A DNA stretch of 64,000 bases, taken from contig OZ253536.1 of assembly GCA_965262425.1 (NCBI GenBank), forward strand, positions 5,208,001-5,272,000. Direction: 5' to 3'. The translations under genes were made by a program, and so were the position numbers. The DNA comes from CAZOZZ01 sp965262425 (lineage in GTDB: Bacteria; Acidobacteriota; Terriglobia; 20CM-2-55-15). The notes under the pieces are model-generated. The model was not told the origin of the DNA and did not search any database. It was given only the letters and a program-made list of their open reading frames with translations. This document shows positions 1 through 9,891 of the stretch, piece after piece (position 1 is the first letter of the stretch; each line of letters opens with the position of its first letter).

Positions 1-1848
1 AGGTAGGTAGGTGCGTCGCGGCGCCGTCAGCGGAGTCTCATTCCCCTGCCGATCGACCCACACGTGCGTGAACTCGCCATTCCCTCCGGAGCCGCCGCTA
101 ACGTAGACGAGCGAACCGTTTCGAGATATACCGTATTTCGTCAACCTGAGCTGGTGATCTATAGCCAGACCGTCCAGCACTGCTACGGGATCGCCGATAA
201 CCTCCAATTGATCGGGAACAAACGGAGCCGCCCTGAAGCTGCCATCCAGTTCATAAACAATGTGCCCTGTCGCGGCGAAGCGGGGATGACTGCCGTTCTC
301 GATGAGGATTTCATGTGATCCTGTCTCCAGGTTCAAAACGGCTATTCGGTCGTCGGTCGCTACTTCCTGAGAGCTGATCGTAAAAAGGACGGCCCGGCCG
401 TCTGGAAGGATCTCCGGCCAGTGGTGTTGTTCGCCGGGATTCGGGGTGGTGAGTGCTTCGGGAACACCACCCGCAGCGGGCACGCGAAGAAGCCCCGTAG
501 AGCCTGCGAAAATGATCGTTTCGTCCGGCCCCCAACTCGCTCCCGTGAACCTGAAAGGATTCTGAAGTTCGCAGATTTTTGCGGCAGGTCCGCCGAGGAT
601 GGAAACCTTGCTCAGAGTCGAATTCGGGATATCGAGATACCCGACCCAGGCGCCATCGTGAGAGAAAAACGGGTACCCGGCACTCTCGGCAAGAAGGGTA
701 GGTTCGAGCTGATCGAAGGACTGGAGATAAAGATCCAGCTGACCTTCCGACGACACTCCGTAGACGATTCGTCCACCATCCGGAGACATGGCCAATGGTG
801 TGTAGGCTGAAAGCGCCACATTCGAAGGGAGCGACACAGTGAACCGAACCGGCTGTCGCGGGGGTTCCGAGTCCAGAACCCAGGCGACCGCTCCCACCAC
901 GATCCCGGTCACGACCATGCTGGCGACAAGGAGTGGTGCCGCCCGCCGCCAGAACGGTCCTCCGGTTTGGCCTGACAATCCGGGAACGTGCAGTCCGCCT
1001 CGATCGGCGATCCGCTCGATGTCGATCCTCACGTCGGCGATGTCGTGCCACCGGTCCTTAGGGTTCTTTTCGAGACAGCGCCCGAGTACCTGCCGAATCG
1101 TTGGGTGCTTCAGGGGTGGCTTGTCCCAGTCCGGTTCGGTTTCACGAATCTTGGCGAACATGTCAAAGAGCGTATCCCCTCGAAAGGGTCGCGTCCCGGC
1201 CAACATCTCATACAGTACGCAACCGAACGCCCACACATCGGCCTGTCGATCTGCCTCTTCTCCCCGTAACTGCTGTGGACTCAGGTAGGCTGGAGTGCCT
1301 CGTAGGAATCCCTCTTCAGTCTCAATTGCTGTGACTGTTTGGGCACCTGAGAGATCTGCCCCAGCATCGCCGCGACCGACGGATTTCGCCAACCCGAAGT
1401 CGAGCACCTTGATCTTACCGTCGGGCGTTACCTTGATGTTGGCAGGCTTCAGATCCCTGTGAATCACACCTTTCTCGTGCGCGGCTTCGAGGGCTTCGGC
1501 GATCTGGATGGCGAGTGTGAGGGATTCTTCGACTGGGATTGCGCCGCGTTTGAGTCGTTCCGCCAGCGTGTCGCCTTCGACGAGTTCGAGGACGAGAAAC
1601 CGCGTGGCGTTGTCCTCTTCGAGACCGTAGATCGCAGCAATGTTGGGATGGTTCAACGACGCCAGCAGCTTCGCTTCGCGCTCAAACCGGGCCAGACGTT
1701 CTTCGTCTTTTGCAAACTCTTCAGGCAGCGTCTTGATCGCCACTTCACGCCCAAGTTTGGAATCCCGCGCTCTCCACACTTCGCCCATGCCACCCTTGCC
1801 GAGCGGCGAGAGGATCTCGTAGTGGCCAAGCTGCGTGCCAGGTTGCAT
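1..1848 (-). CDS. Ser/Thr protein kinase with TM segment and TolB/WD40-like sensor (3' end outside window)
   Basis: Reading leftward from ATG 1846-1848, the frame stays open for 616 codons to the window edge, so only the N-terminal part is present. The kinase domain (about residues 10-275) has the glycine loop GKGGMG (17-22), invariant Lys39 in VAIK, HRDLKPAN with catalytic Asp132 and DFG at 150-152. A single hydrophobic segment (LLVASMVVTGIVVGAVAW) follows, then beta-propeller-like repeats such as LAMSPDGGRIVYG. This is the PknB-type layout: a cytosolic kinase with a predicted periplasmic propeller. The usual APE Glu is Gln here (YLSPQQ). A 40-nt leader separates a TTGACC-N17-TATCAT promoter from the start. 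The start region is almost identical to the stub at 54223, indicating recent duplication. Confidence 0.9.
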   Translation of the reverse strand, partial: MQPGTQLGHYEILSPLGKGGMGEVWRARDSKLGREVAIKTLPEEFAKDEERLARFEREAKLLASLNHPNIAAIYGLEEDNATRFLVLELVEGDTLAERLKRGAIPVEESLTLAIQIAEALEAAHEKGVIHRDLKPANIKVTPDGKIKVLDFGLAKSVGRGDAGADLSGAQTVTAIETEEGFLRGTPAYLSPQQLRGEEADRQADVWAFGCVLYEMLAGTRPFRGDTLFDMFAKIRETEPDWDKPPLKHPTIRQVLGRCLEKNPKDRWHDIADVRIDIERIADRGGLHVPGLSGQTGGPFWRRAAPLLVASMVVTGIVVGAVAWVLDSEPPRQPVRFTVSLPSNVALSAYTPLAMSPDGGRIVYGVSSEGQLDLYLQSFDQLEPTLLAESAGYPFFSHDGAWVGYLDIPNSTLSKVSILGGPAAKICELQNPFRFTGASWGPDETIIFAGSTGLLRVPAAGGVPEALTTPNPGEQHHWPEILPDGRAVLFTISSQEVATDDRIAVLNLETGSHEILIENGSHPRFAATGHIVYELDGSFRAAPFVPDQLEVIGDPVAVLDGLAIDHQLRLTKYGISRNGSLVYVSGGSGGNGEFTHVWVDRQGNETPLTAPRRTYLP

Positions 1849-1888
1849 CGTTTAGGTGTCTTGGAGCGATCCGTGAAAAACTGCGTAG

Positions 1889-1922
1889 ATGATACGAAAG
1901 GCGGGAGTTGGGGTCAATCAAA
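1889..1922 (-). promoter_or_regulatory. Kinase promoter module (TTTGATTGACC / TATCAT)
   Basis: On the minus strand TTTGATT (1922-1916) overlaps a TTGACC -35 (1917-1912), followed by a 17-nt spacer and TATCAT (1894-1889). The same geometry, TTGATT then 21 nt then a -10-like box, recurs near 12565, 28240, 30482, 35750, 38825, 53415, 54150 and 60320. It reads into the kinase at 1848. Confidence 0.6.
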
Positions 1923-2141
1923 CAACCACCCGGCCTGCGATTCAGACACTGCGGCGATTTCCTTGAGGCTATCCGATCGATATCGTGTGGTTTTTCGGGC
2001 GATAGGAGTTTTGCGTGGGAAACAGGGAGTTGCAGGATGGTGAAAGGGATGGGTGTGGCTCGAGAAGCGACACGAGTGCGACGACCGCCGGATGATGCGG
2101 CAAACAGGGTCGATAGAAATCCATGACGAGGGCCCGGTGCG

Positions 2142-3797
2142 CTATGGAGGCCGAGGATTCTGCAGTTGATTTGCCAGGGCGCGACGGAGCCGGCGGGTCT
2201 TGGCAAGAATCTTCTTGCGAGCCGTTTCGCTGAGTGTGAGCACCATTTCCTGATGCTCGAGCGGAGAGAGGAAGGCGACGTAGTTTTGGTAGTAAATCAG
2301 AATGACGGTAAAGGTCGGCTGGAGCACATCGAGGATGCGGGGGCGAGTCTTCCGATTCATGTTCCGGCGTTCGATGCGCCGCAGATACCACTGCATCAGG
2401 CTGTAGGTGAGCAGGACAAAGACGACCTGGTTGACCACGAGACTGAATGCGCGGGAAGAGAACTCGGCGAGGCCGGAGAAACACTTGGTTTGCCGGTAGC
2501 GCTCTTCAACCACGGTGCGCAGCGCATACTCGGTGCGGGTTTGGGCGGGATCCGCAATGCGTTTGGTATCCAAGAGCACCCACTGATCGGTGTGCCCATC
2601 GGCATAGCGTTCACGGTTGATCACCGCATGGAGCGGGACCGGACAGTTGGAATAGGACTCCAGGTCCCGGACCACGGCCAGTTCCGAACCCACGCGCGTG
2701 GTGGCCGGATCGGGCGGATTTTCGACGGGGCGTTTCTCTAAGGTGCGTTGCCGGGCCTGCTCACGTTTGCGAATCGCGGCGGGCCGATGAAGGGGAGCCG
2801 GTTTCTCCGGCGGTGCAGGAGGCGTCCAAGATTGGAACGTCCCGGGTTGGGCGTCAGCCAGATCGATCGCGTCGCGGGTGATCTCCATGTTGCGACGGGC
2901 CGGAATCAGGATGTCGATCCCATAATCCTGTTTGCAACGACCAATGGAGGGGCCATCGAGAAACCCCCGGTCCAGGATCAACCGCTTGATGATTCCCGTG
3001 CCATGATAGGCCACAAACTCGTCGACCATGCGGTACAGTATCGGCAAGTCGTTATCTTTACCCTGACTGACTCGCAGTCCGGCCCATAGGAAGAAGTCCC
3101 CGGCGCGATTGGTGTGGATCAGGGTCACCAGTTTGTAGCACCGGCGCCACTGACACCGGAGTTTCTGTTTGGAGGTCAGTTTTAGACCGTCGACCGGCTT
3201 GTTGTGCTCGTTGAATAGCATCAAGGAGGCGTGTTCATAGGCCGGGTTGTCAGGTAGGAACAGATAGGTCGCATCCCCGATGAACAGCCCTTCCCGATCA
3301 AAGGCCCGATGCTGTCGGAAGATGCCCACCACGTCGCGGTTGAACCAATCCTGGAGGCGATCCGCGTCGGTCTTGCGCGCCATCTTCCGCAGATAGTCCT
3401 GATCACAGGGGGTCTGCCGGTCGTAGCTGTTCTTGTCGTTGACCCCCCCACACTCCAAGGTCACATCGCCGGTCTCCGGGTGGATGGCCCGATGCCCCAT
3501 CTGGGGGCCGAAGGCCTGGACCATCCCCCCGCTGCGCACGACATAGGGATAGGCATGAAACTGATGCACCCCGTGGAAGCGCATCGCCACATTGCTGGCG
3601 ATATAGACCCACACCGGTACGTCGTGCTTCTTCAATGGGGTCGGGTAGCTCCCCGCCAACTTCTCGAGAATCTTCTTGCCCGCGATGGCTCGAAAGAAGT
3701 CCGTCTCGGAGACCTCTCCGGCCGCCTCGATCGAGTCAAACTCCCCGTCCCGGAACGCGTCGCACACCAACCGGTCGTTGCGTTCAAACACGGTCAT
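2142..3797 (-). CDS. DDE transposase of element copy A (IS4-like superfamily)
   Basis: This 551-residue protein contains candidate DDE residues in GDATYLF, LILDRGFLDG and the C-terminal VVEERYRQTK. The C-terminal part is rich in hydrophobic helices, as in IS4-type enzymes. It differs from copy B at two visible sites: Val versus Phe in CGGxNDKNSY and Met versus Leu in TYSLxQWYL. It starts 13 nt after the small upstream ORF ends, so the two are probably cotranscribed. Family placement rests on motif pattern only; I cannot name the exact IS family. Confidence 0.8.
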   Translation of the reverse strand: MTVFERNDRLVCDAFRDGEFDSIEAAGEVSETDFFRAIAGKKILEKLAGSYPTPLKKHDVPVWVYIASNVAMRFHGVHQFHAYPYVVRSGGMVQAFGPQMGHRAIHPETGDVTLECGGVNDKNSYDRQTPCDQDYLRKMARKTDADRLQDWFNRDVVGIFRQHRAFDREGLFIGDATYLFLPDNPAYEHASLMLFNEHNKPVDGLKLTSKQKLRCQWRRCYKLVTLIHTNRAGDFFLWAGLRVSQGKDNDLPILYRMVDEFVAYHGTGIIKRLILDRGFLDGPSIGRCKQDYGIDILIPARRNMEITRDAIDLADAQPGTFQSWTPPAPPEKPAPLHRPAAIRKREQARQRTLEKRPVENPPDPATTRVGSELAVVRDLESYSNCPVPLHAVINRERYADGHTDQWVLLDTKRIADPAQTRTEYALRTVVEERYRQTKCFSGLAEFSSRAFSLVVNQVVFVLLTYSLMQWYLRRIERRNMNRKTRPRILDVLQPTFTVILIYYQNYVAFLSPLEHQEMVLTLSETARKKILAKTRRLRRALANQLQNPRPP

Positions 3798-3810
3798 GCC
3801 GGACTCCCCA

Positions 3811-4194
3811 TCAGGGTTTCTCCCGCCGCAGCTTCTCGATTTGATCCAGCAGCTTCAGAATCCTCCGTTGTACTCGGGTGACCTCGGCCCGGGCCGCGCG
3901 ATACTGGGTATACCGTTCACTCTTCTCTCGCAACCCCTTCACTCGCTCAGCAGGAATCGACAACAACCGGGTCCGGCCCTCCTCGCTCCAGCTCAACACC
4001 ATCGAGCGGTGCAACTGTCCCCGCGTACACGCACAGCCAGCCTTGCCGCACTTGCGCGCCAACTCGTACACGGTCCCCTTCACCATCGGCTTGCGTTCAT
4101 AGCCCACCTCGATCAACTCGGCTAACTCATCGATCGCTTCCCGCAAAGCGGCCCGGTACCGGCTCAATCGCGCCAGTTTGCTCTTAGACTGCAT
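3811..4194 (-). CDS. DUF6788-like accessory protein of element copy A
   Basis: The protein is about 127 residues if it starts at MQSKSKLARL (ATG 4194). An upstream GTG at 4257 would add 21 residues, but an AT-rich -10-like TATAAATATA lies between the two, so I prefer the ATG. It has a helical N-terminus, then GTVYELARKCGKAGCACTRG with three Cys (a zinc-ribbon-like knuckle), and a long charged C-terminal helix that may form a coiled coil. Proteins of this type are found paired with transposases; the function is unknown but DNA-end binding is plausible. The copy at 33477 is identical in sequence. Confidence 0.65.
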   Translation of the reverse strand: MQSKSKLARLSRYRAALREAIDELAELIEVGYERKPMVKGTVYELARKCGKAGCACTRGQLHRSMVLSWSEEGRTRLLSIPAERVKGLREKSERYTQYRAARAEVTRVQRRILKLLDQIEKLRREKP

Positions 4195-5708
4195 GTCGTA
4201 TATATTTATAACATACAGATACCGACGCTTCAACCCCAAAAATCTACATCTTTCCACAAATTGTCGTTTTGGGATTCTTCCAGACCCCGGTGGGACGGCT
4301 TAACGTTGCTGGCTCACTCTACTGTCTGAACTGCAGTCACATGTATGATTGTCGACACCTATGCGATTTTGGGGACAGTTGATCACCACATGCCTGCTGA
4401 TGGACCTGACCGGTTTCGCCCAGTCCGTTTCGACGAATGGTCCACCGGTCAACTACGAAACCGCGCGGTTCAGTCGTGTGGTCCGGGCCATTCCAGTCGA
4501 GCAAGAGATCACAATCGATGGCCGGTTGGATGAGGAAGCATGGCAGCGAGCTGAACCCGCGAGGGATTTTACCCAGAGCGGCCGAAGTCCCAATCCGGGC
4601 TACCCCGCATCCCAACAAACCGAAGTACGGTTCCTCTACGACTCCGAAAACCTCTACGTCGCAGCGATCTGCTGGGAGAAGGACGTCGCCAACATGATCG
4701 TGAACGGTCTGAAAAGGGATTACACGACCAACCAGGGCGACGAAGTCGGACTGATCATCGACTCGCTCAACGACGACCGCTCCGGCTTCTTCTTCGGGAC
4801 AAACCCCGCAGGTGCCCGGCGAGACGTTCAAGTAGCCAATGACAGCTAGGCCAATACAGATTGGGATGCCGTCTGGGACGTGAAGGTTCGCATAGAAGAA
4901 GATCGTTGGGTGGCGGAGTTCGTGATCCCCTTCAAGACCCTGCGCTTCTCCGGTTCGGCGTCGCAGGAGTGGGGCTTGAACATGTTCCGGAAGATCAGGC
5001 GCGCGAACGAGGAGTCCAACTGGGCGCCACTTCCCCGACGTTACAACATAACCAGGATTTCGCTGGCCGGAACGTTGACTGGATTGGAAGGAATCAGCCA
5101 GGGGCGCAACCTGAAAGTCAAACCGTTCGGAGTCGCGGGCTTCACACAGCAGCGATCCGGAGACGCGCTCGATACAGACTCCCACTTTGACGGTGGCTTC
5201 GACGCCAAGTACGGGCTCACCCAATCGCTGACCCTCGACCTCACTTACAGGACCGATTTCTCACAGTCCGAAGTCGATCAAGACCAGGTCAACCTGACGC
5301 GCTTCAACCTGTTCTTTCCCGAGAAGCGGGAGTTCTTCCTCGAGAACTCCGGAGTGTTCGGCTTCGGCGGCCGCAGCGCGGCCGCATTGGGGCGCGGCGG
5401 TGGAGCCAACCTCATCCCGTTCTTCAGCCGCCGAATCGGGCTCAGCCCTTCGGGGACGCCCATTCCGATCATTGGAGGCACACGCGTGTCCGGGACGGTC
5501 GGCAGCTACGAACTCGGTTTCCTGGCCATGAAGACCGAAAGTGAAGGCGGCATCCCCTCGAACAACTTCCTCGTCGGACGCGTGAAGAAGAACCTCCTGA
5601 ACAACTCCTTCATCGGAGTGATCGTTACGAATCGCGATTCGTCGATCTCGGGCGACCACAACCGTGTTTACGGGGCGGACGCTGTCTTCCAGTTCTACAA
5701 CCACCTAG

Positions 5709-7461
5709 CCCGCATTTCTCATGAATGGTGCCCAAAACTGCATTTTGGAGACGGAAAAGATGTCGGAGGCTGGGTGGCGAGAGCAAAGATGCCGGCTGAG
5801 GGGAGTGACTGGGCCTGGACGAGTGGTGGTGAAGGGAATGACGACGTGAAATCGGATTACAGAGACAGCTATCCCGATCAAAGATCGGAACGTTGGTATG
5901 TCTGAGGAGGGGACGCTCAACAGCGAAGCGGGACTTTCTGAAGGTTGGCATAAATCTGAGCGAACACCGCGGCGTAGGGGTATCCGCCAGCCATCCGAAT
6001 CCAGACTCGACGCACGGTCACATGGATCTGCGCTCCGATTTTGAGCAGCTTCAGGCGAATCGTGGTGCACTGCGCCCGCGCGAATTCGGTGCCCTGCAAC
6101 CCGAGCCGTCGCAAGGCCTGCATTAACATGTACGCCACCGATGAAAGGTAGAGTCGGAGTTGATTGGCGCGCATGGTGGCCGTGCTGGTCCGATCGGCGA
6201 ACAATCCGAGCTGTTGCTCTTTGATCCGGTTTTCCATATCCCCTCGGGCACAGTAGATCTGTTCATAGATCTGTCTTGGGGTCTTTCGGCCTTTCGGTAA
6301 CGAGGTGACGATAAACCGAGGATTGGAGCCCTTGGCCAGATGTTCGGCCTTACCAATGATGCGTCGCTCACGGGTCCAGCTGTCGCGGGTCTGATACGGA
6401 AACGTCTTAAAGACGCGCGCTGGCTTTCCCGTCCTGTCGAATCGCTTTTTTGCAGTCGCCATCGGAGTTTCGATCGCGCCCAGCAGTCGATTGTTCTTTG
6501 CCAGTCCGATCACGTAATCGACACGGTGTTGGGCCTCGCACCACGTCAGGATCTCATCGCGGCAGAAACCCGAGTCGGCACGAATCACGATCTGGACTCT
6601 GGGCCACTTCTGCCGAATCTGTCCGACGATCCGTTCCAGCTCTTTGACCGATCCGGCCGCACCATCGATGTCGGATCGTCGTAGCCGGGCACACAGCAGA
6701 AACTCCCCACAGAAGATATACAGCGGCAGATAACAATAGTGCCGGTAATAGCCGTGAAAGAAGCGACCCTCCTGACTCCCGTGAATCGGATCGTCGGTCG
6801 CATCCAGATCCAGAATGATCTGCCGCGGCGCCCGCCGATGCGCTTGGAGAAACACGTCCACCATCAACCTATCCATCGCCGCCTCGTCTCGTCCGATCTT
6901 CTTGTACGGATGGTCTGCCGCACCCTCGGTCGACAGTTCCAGTCGGTTCAGCGTGCTCTTACCAGCCAGGGCCTTGCCTCGATCTCGTGCCTGTTTCCGG
7001 GTCCGACCCTTCGGATCGGTCTCACCCACCATCACGGCCAGCATCGGATCCGACCGGAGTTGGTCGTGGTCGTTCAGATCCTCATAGCCCAAACACAATC
7101 CGTACACACGTTGCGACACCAGTTGTTCGATCCCGTGTTCCACAAATCGCGGATCCCGATGATCCTGGAAACATCCGGCAAGCTGTTTCAGAATCCCCGT
7201 CCGTTTTTCTGCTTCTCGTAGCAGCAAGCCGCCCGCATCCGTGCTGATGTCTCCTCCGTCGAATTGGCCCCGTACTTCCCGTGAACCTAATGCGTGAAAT
7301 TGAATCGATTCTGTCTTACACTCTGTATTCATAAAGGCCGCCTCCGTCTGCGCATTTGATGCTTCTAGACAAAGTCATCTATGCCAGACAGGGCGGCCTT
7401 TTTCGGTCCTTTCCCTTCCTACTCTGTTTCGATTTATCTCAGATCTCTTGAGAAATGCGGG
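5709..7461 (-). mobile_element. IS1380-family insertion sequence with CTAG target duplication
   Basis: The 1753-bp element has 13-bp perfect terminal inverted repeats (CCCGCATTTCTCA / TGAGAAATGCGGG) flanked by CTAG at 5705-5708 and 7462-7465. A 4-bp duplication is typical of IS1380. It encodes one transposase. The flanks reconstruct the DUF5916 reading frame exactly. Confidence 0.92.
5917..7332 (-). CDS. IS1380-family DDE transposase
   Basis: This 471-residue transposase has the family N-terminus (FDGGDISTDAGGLLLREAEK), then SQRVYGLCLGYEDLNDHD. Candidate catalytic residues are in LDLDATDDPIHG, VIRADSGFCRD and the C-terminal ARGDMENRIKE. The frame appears intact, so this copy may still be active. 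It runs opposite to the gene it interrupts. Length and motif order match IS1380 transposases. Confidence 0.92.
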   Translation of the reverse strand: MNTECKTESIQFHALGSREVRGQFDGGDISTDAGGLLLREAEKRTGILKQLAGCFQDHRDPRFVEHGIEQLVSQRVYGLCLGYEDLNDHDQLRSDPMLAVMVGETDPKGRTRKQARDRGKALAGKSTLNRLELSTEGAADHPYKKIGRDEAAMDRLMVDVFLQAHRRAPRQIILDLDATDDPIHGSQEGRFFHGYYRHYCYLPLYIFCGEFLLCARLRRSDIDGAAGSVKELERIVGQIRQKWPRVQIVIRADSGFCRDEILTWCEAQHRVDYVIGLAKNNRLLGAIETPMATAKKRFDRTGKPARVFKTFPYQTRDSWTRERRIIGKAEHLAKGSNPRFIVTSLPKGRKTPRQIYEQIYCARGDMENRIKEQQLGLFADRTSTATMRANQLRLYLSSVAYMLMQALRRLGLQGTEFARAQCTTIRLKLLKIGAQIHVTVRRVWIRMAGGYPYAAVFAQIYANLQKVPLRC

Positions 7462-8386
7462 CTAGACATCTCCGGATACATCCTCCAGAGCGATACACCG
7501 GGACGCGAGGGTCCGAGCCAGGCAAGCAAGTTCGCCATAGGGTGGAGAGACAATGACCTTTCTTTCGGAGCCGATTACGAGAAGGTCGAAGACGACTTCA
7601 ACCCTGAGATGGGATTCATCCGTCGCGACGACAATTCCCACTACTCGGCAAACTTTTCTTTCCTCCCGCGGTTCGATGACAGCGATCTCGTCCGGAACCT
7701 CACGTTCCGGACCAACTATGACTACTGGGAAGGCCTCACCGGCGAAATCGAGACTCGGGAACACAGTGCAACTTTTGGAGTCTCTTTCGAGAACAGCGCT
7801 TCACTCAATTTCACGACGAGGGAAACGTTCGAGCGCCTGGGAGAAGAGTTCCCGCGTTATTCCATACCGGTGGGCGACTACAAGTTCCGGCACTATTCGG
7901 TTTCATACACATCCGACAGGAGCCGGGTCGTCGGAGGGCGGATTAGTTACAACTGGGGTGATTTCTGGAACGGTACCCGCCGTTCGACGAGTGGGACGGT
8001 CACGCTCAAGCCGAACCACCACTGGCAGATCGACACCAGCTTCAGCCGGAACGACATCGGGGTTCCGGCGGGCGACTTCGTCACCACCCTCGTCGGCTTC
8101 AAAGTCCTCTACGCCTTCTCCAGCCGCGCTTTTCTGAACACCTTCATCCAGTACAACGCCGAACGGAATCAATTCACCTCGAACATCCGCTTCAACATCA
8201 TCCACCACCCGCTCAGCGACGTGTACCTCGTCTTCAACGAGCGACGCGACACGGTCACGGGAGAAGTCCTGGACCGAGGCGTGGTGTTTAAGTTCACGAA
8301 CCTTTTCAATTTCTGATCTATTGCTACGCCGCCACAGCAACGGGATACTTCACCGCGAAGAAACCGAGAACGCGGAAAAAATGATC

Positions 8387-8703
8387 GCCTCCTCCGCAGA
8401 ATTTGTGGGCAGTCCAAAGGCCTGTGCGCACATAAGTAATTGAAACAAAGTACCTTATTCTTTTGTTCGACGGCGAATATTCCAGTACCCACTTCGGTCG
8501 GACGCCTACACCCGGTGCCCGGAGCCCCCGCCGGAGGCCCCGTTCCCCATCGCCCACACCAGCCGACACCGCGGAGCGCAGCCGAGGGTCAAGGCCGGCG
8601 CAGCCGCCGAGCTTGCGAGGGAAGCCTTGAGGCTTGGCGAGCACCGTGGTCTCCTCAAGCGGCGATGGAAGACGGTTTTACCCACAAATTCTGCGGAAGA
8701 CCC
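8387..8703 (+). mobile_element. 317-bp MITE family A, copy 1
   Basis: A non-coding element with ends GCCTCCTCCGCAGAATTTGT and, inverted, GGGTCTTCCGCAGAATTTGT. It is flanked by an 8-bp duplication AAATGATC (8379-8386, 8704-8711). It lies between the DUF5916 gene and the convergent gene at 8747, so it interrupts no recognised gene. Its core is GC-rich. ORFs across it recur only because the element is repeated. Confidence 0.9.
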
Positions 8704-8746
8704 AAATGATCTTCGTGTCCTTCGCGAGCACGCCACACTCTCCCGA

Positions 8747-9718
8747 TCAGAATTCCCGCAACAATCTCCCTCCACCGACCAAAGCTCCTTCGAACCCATT
8801 TTCCCGCAACGCGTACCAGAAGGTCACCGCGTTGATCCCCAAAATCGGAATTCCAACAACAGGTTCCAACTTCTCACTTACGTCTATCAAGCTCATGTTC
8901 GTCCCGCATTGAACGACCGCGTCCAATTTGTTCTCATCAGTCGCCAACGAATCCAAAATCGCCTGTTCTTTGGCCCAGTCCGGAATATGCGCGATATGAA
9001 GCGCGTTTGCGCAGGAAAAACCAACACTCGAAACCACCTCGAAACCCAATTCTTCAAACATCTGCCTTGCGGACTCGTTTCCCGCTTTATCGAAAGGAGT
9101 AATGATCCCAATTCTCTTCGCTCCATACTTATCCAGAGCTGCTTGAATTGCGTCATGCCAAGTGGCCCAGGACAGACCGGAATAAGCCTCAATGTCTACC
9201 ATCGGCGCTCTTATTTCTTTAATACCCCCAATGATGTGCTCCAAGCTCATGCCCATAATCAAATATTGCGGTTCCGCCAACAATGCTCCGTCCACCGCGG
9301 CCCTCAACCCGCCTAAAAACTGTTTCTTGTATTCCCATAAATCCTCTGAAGTTTTCAACTGCGGCTTGGGTGTCAAGACGTTGGCAGTGTGAAGGCCGAC
9401 CCCTTTTAACCCGTTTGGACCTTGGTTCTTGATGAGAATGCTCCAAAGTTCATGCTCCATGCTGGTATTCGTTGCTGGGATAAACAGCCCAAACTTCCTT
9501 TTGAAGCTCCTTACATCAGGATATCCACGAGAAGAATCGATTCCGCCGAGGTTTTCGGCTTTTTCCCCATTGTGAATGACGCCGGGAGGCGCTAGAGAGG
9601 GCATGGGTGGAAGATTTACATTGGGAATGGTGATTTCTTTCCCGGACAATTTACCAATAATAGTCTGGGCTCCTTCATAGTTTACTTTCTCGTGTTCATT
9701 CATTCTCTTGTTCCGCAT
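8747..9718 (-). CDS. Maleate isomerase / arylmalonate decarboxylase-like protein (Asp/Glu racemase superfamily)
   Basis: The 323-residue protein contains FGLFIPATNTSMEHELW, resembling the PSSNTTMEPEL signature of maleate isomerases, and VVQCGTNMS, equivalent to the second catalytic Cys loop. The first Cys position of maleate isomerase seems to be replaced (LIMGMSLEH), as in arylmalonate decarboxylase, which uses one Cys. This suggests decarboxylase- or racemase-like chemistry rather than two-Cys maleate isomerisation, but that is inference. There is no signal peptide, so it should be cytosolic. An alternative start is ATG 9703. Its base composition is visibly more A+T-rich than its neighbours, so it may have been acquired. 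Confidence 0.75.
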   Translation of the reverse strand: MRNKRMNEHEKVNYEGAQTIIGKLSGKEITIPNVNLPPMPSLAPPGVIHNGEKAENLGGIDSSRGYPDVRSFKRKFGLFIPATNTSMEHELWSILIKNQGPNGLKGVGLHTANVLTPKPQLKTSEDLWEYKKQFLGGLRAAVDGALLAEPQYLIMGMSLEHIIGGIKEIRAPMVDIEAYSGLSWATWHDAIQAALDKYGAKRIGIITPFDKAGNESARQMFEELGFEVVSSVGFSCANALHIAHIPDWAKEQAILDSLATDENKLDAVVQCGTNMSLIDVSEKLEPVVGIPILGINAVTFWYALRENGFEGALVGGGRLLREF

Positions 9719-9891
9719 TTACGCATGGCGTTTCGAGCCAATCCCTTCGACGCACGTACGCCCTTGATCATCCGAGGAAGGCGAAGCATACGGTGGCCCG
9801 TTCGGTTGTCAATCCGCTTGTTTACGCTAAATTCCACTTTTCCGTACGCGACATTACATGCGTGTGGATTCAACCTTTCAGGCAAGCGGCG

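Larger units (their letters stand above)
1935..4336 (-). mobile_element. 2402-bp two-gene DDE insertion element, copy A
   Basis: The ends are imperfect inverted repeats: CTGCAGTTCAGACA at the right and CTGCGATTCAGACA at the left. The element carries a DUF6788-like small ORF and a 551-residue transposase. Copy B (33335-35736) has the same length, opposite orientation and at least two amino-acid differences in the transposase. I see no target duplication in the flanks of either copy. The transposase-proximal end lies exactly 12 bp upstream of the TTTGATT promoter box of the kinase; copy B does the same at 35749. The other end abuts the DUF5916 gene start. Confidence 0.85.
4361..8316 (+). pseudogene. 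DUF5916 family outer-membrane protein, broken by a nonsense codon and an IS1380 insertion
   Basis: The N-terminus MRFWGQLITTCLLMD...GFAQS is a signal peptide. A CBM9-like domain follows (ITIDGRLDEEAW, VRFLYDSENLYVAA), then a long beta-barrel region ending in Phe (FTNLFNF). This is the DUF5916 architecture common in Acidobacteriota and Bacteroidota; the exact role is unknown. Two lesions are visible. Codon 163 is TAG (4847-4849), with the same frame continuing as ANTDWDAVWDV. An IS1380 element sits between duplicated CTAG at 5705-5708 and 7462-7465. Removing the IS and one CTAG gives FYNHLDISGYILQS and a 733-codon frame. Element copy A lies directly upstream, so the native promoter is probably displaced. 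A TTG at 4349 is an alternative start. Confidence 0.88.

Noticed and set aside
8387..8703. Recurrent ORFs of about 80-130 residues in the MITE (such as MGTGIFAVEQKNKVLCFNYL)
   Set aside because: They recur only because the DNA is repeated. They run in several frames, have no ribosome sites or domains and change at the element ends.
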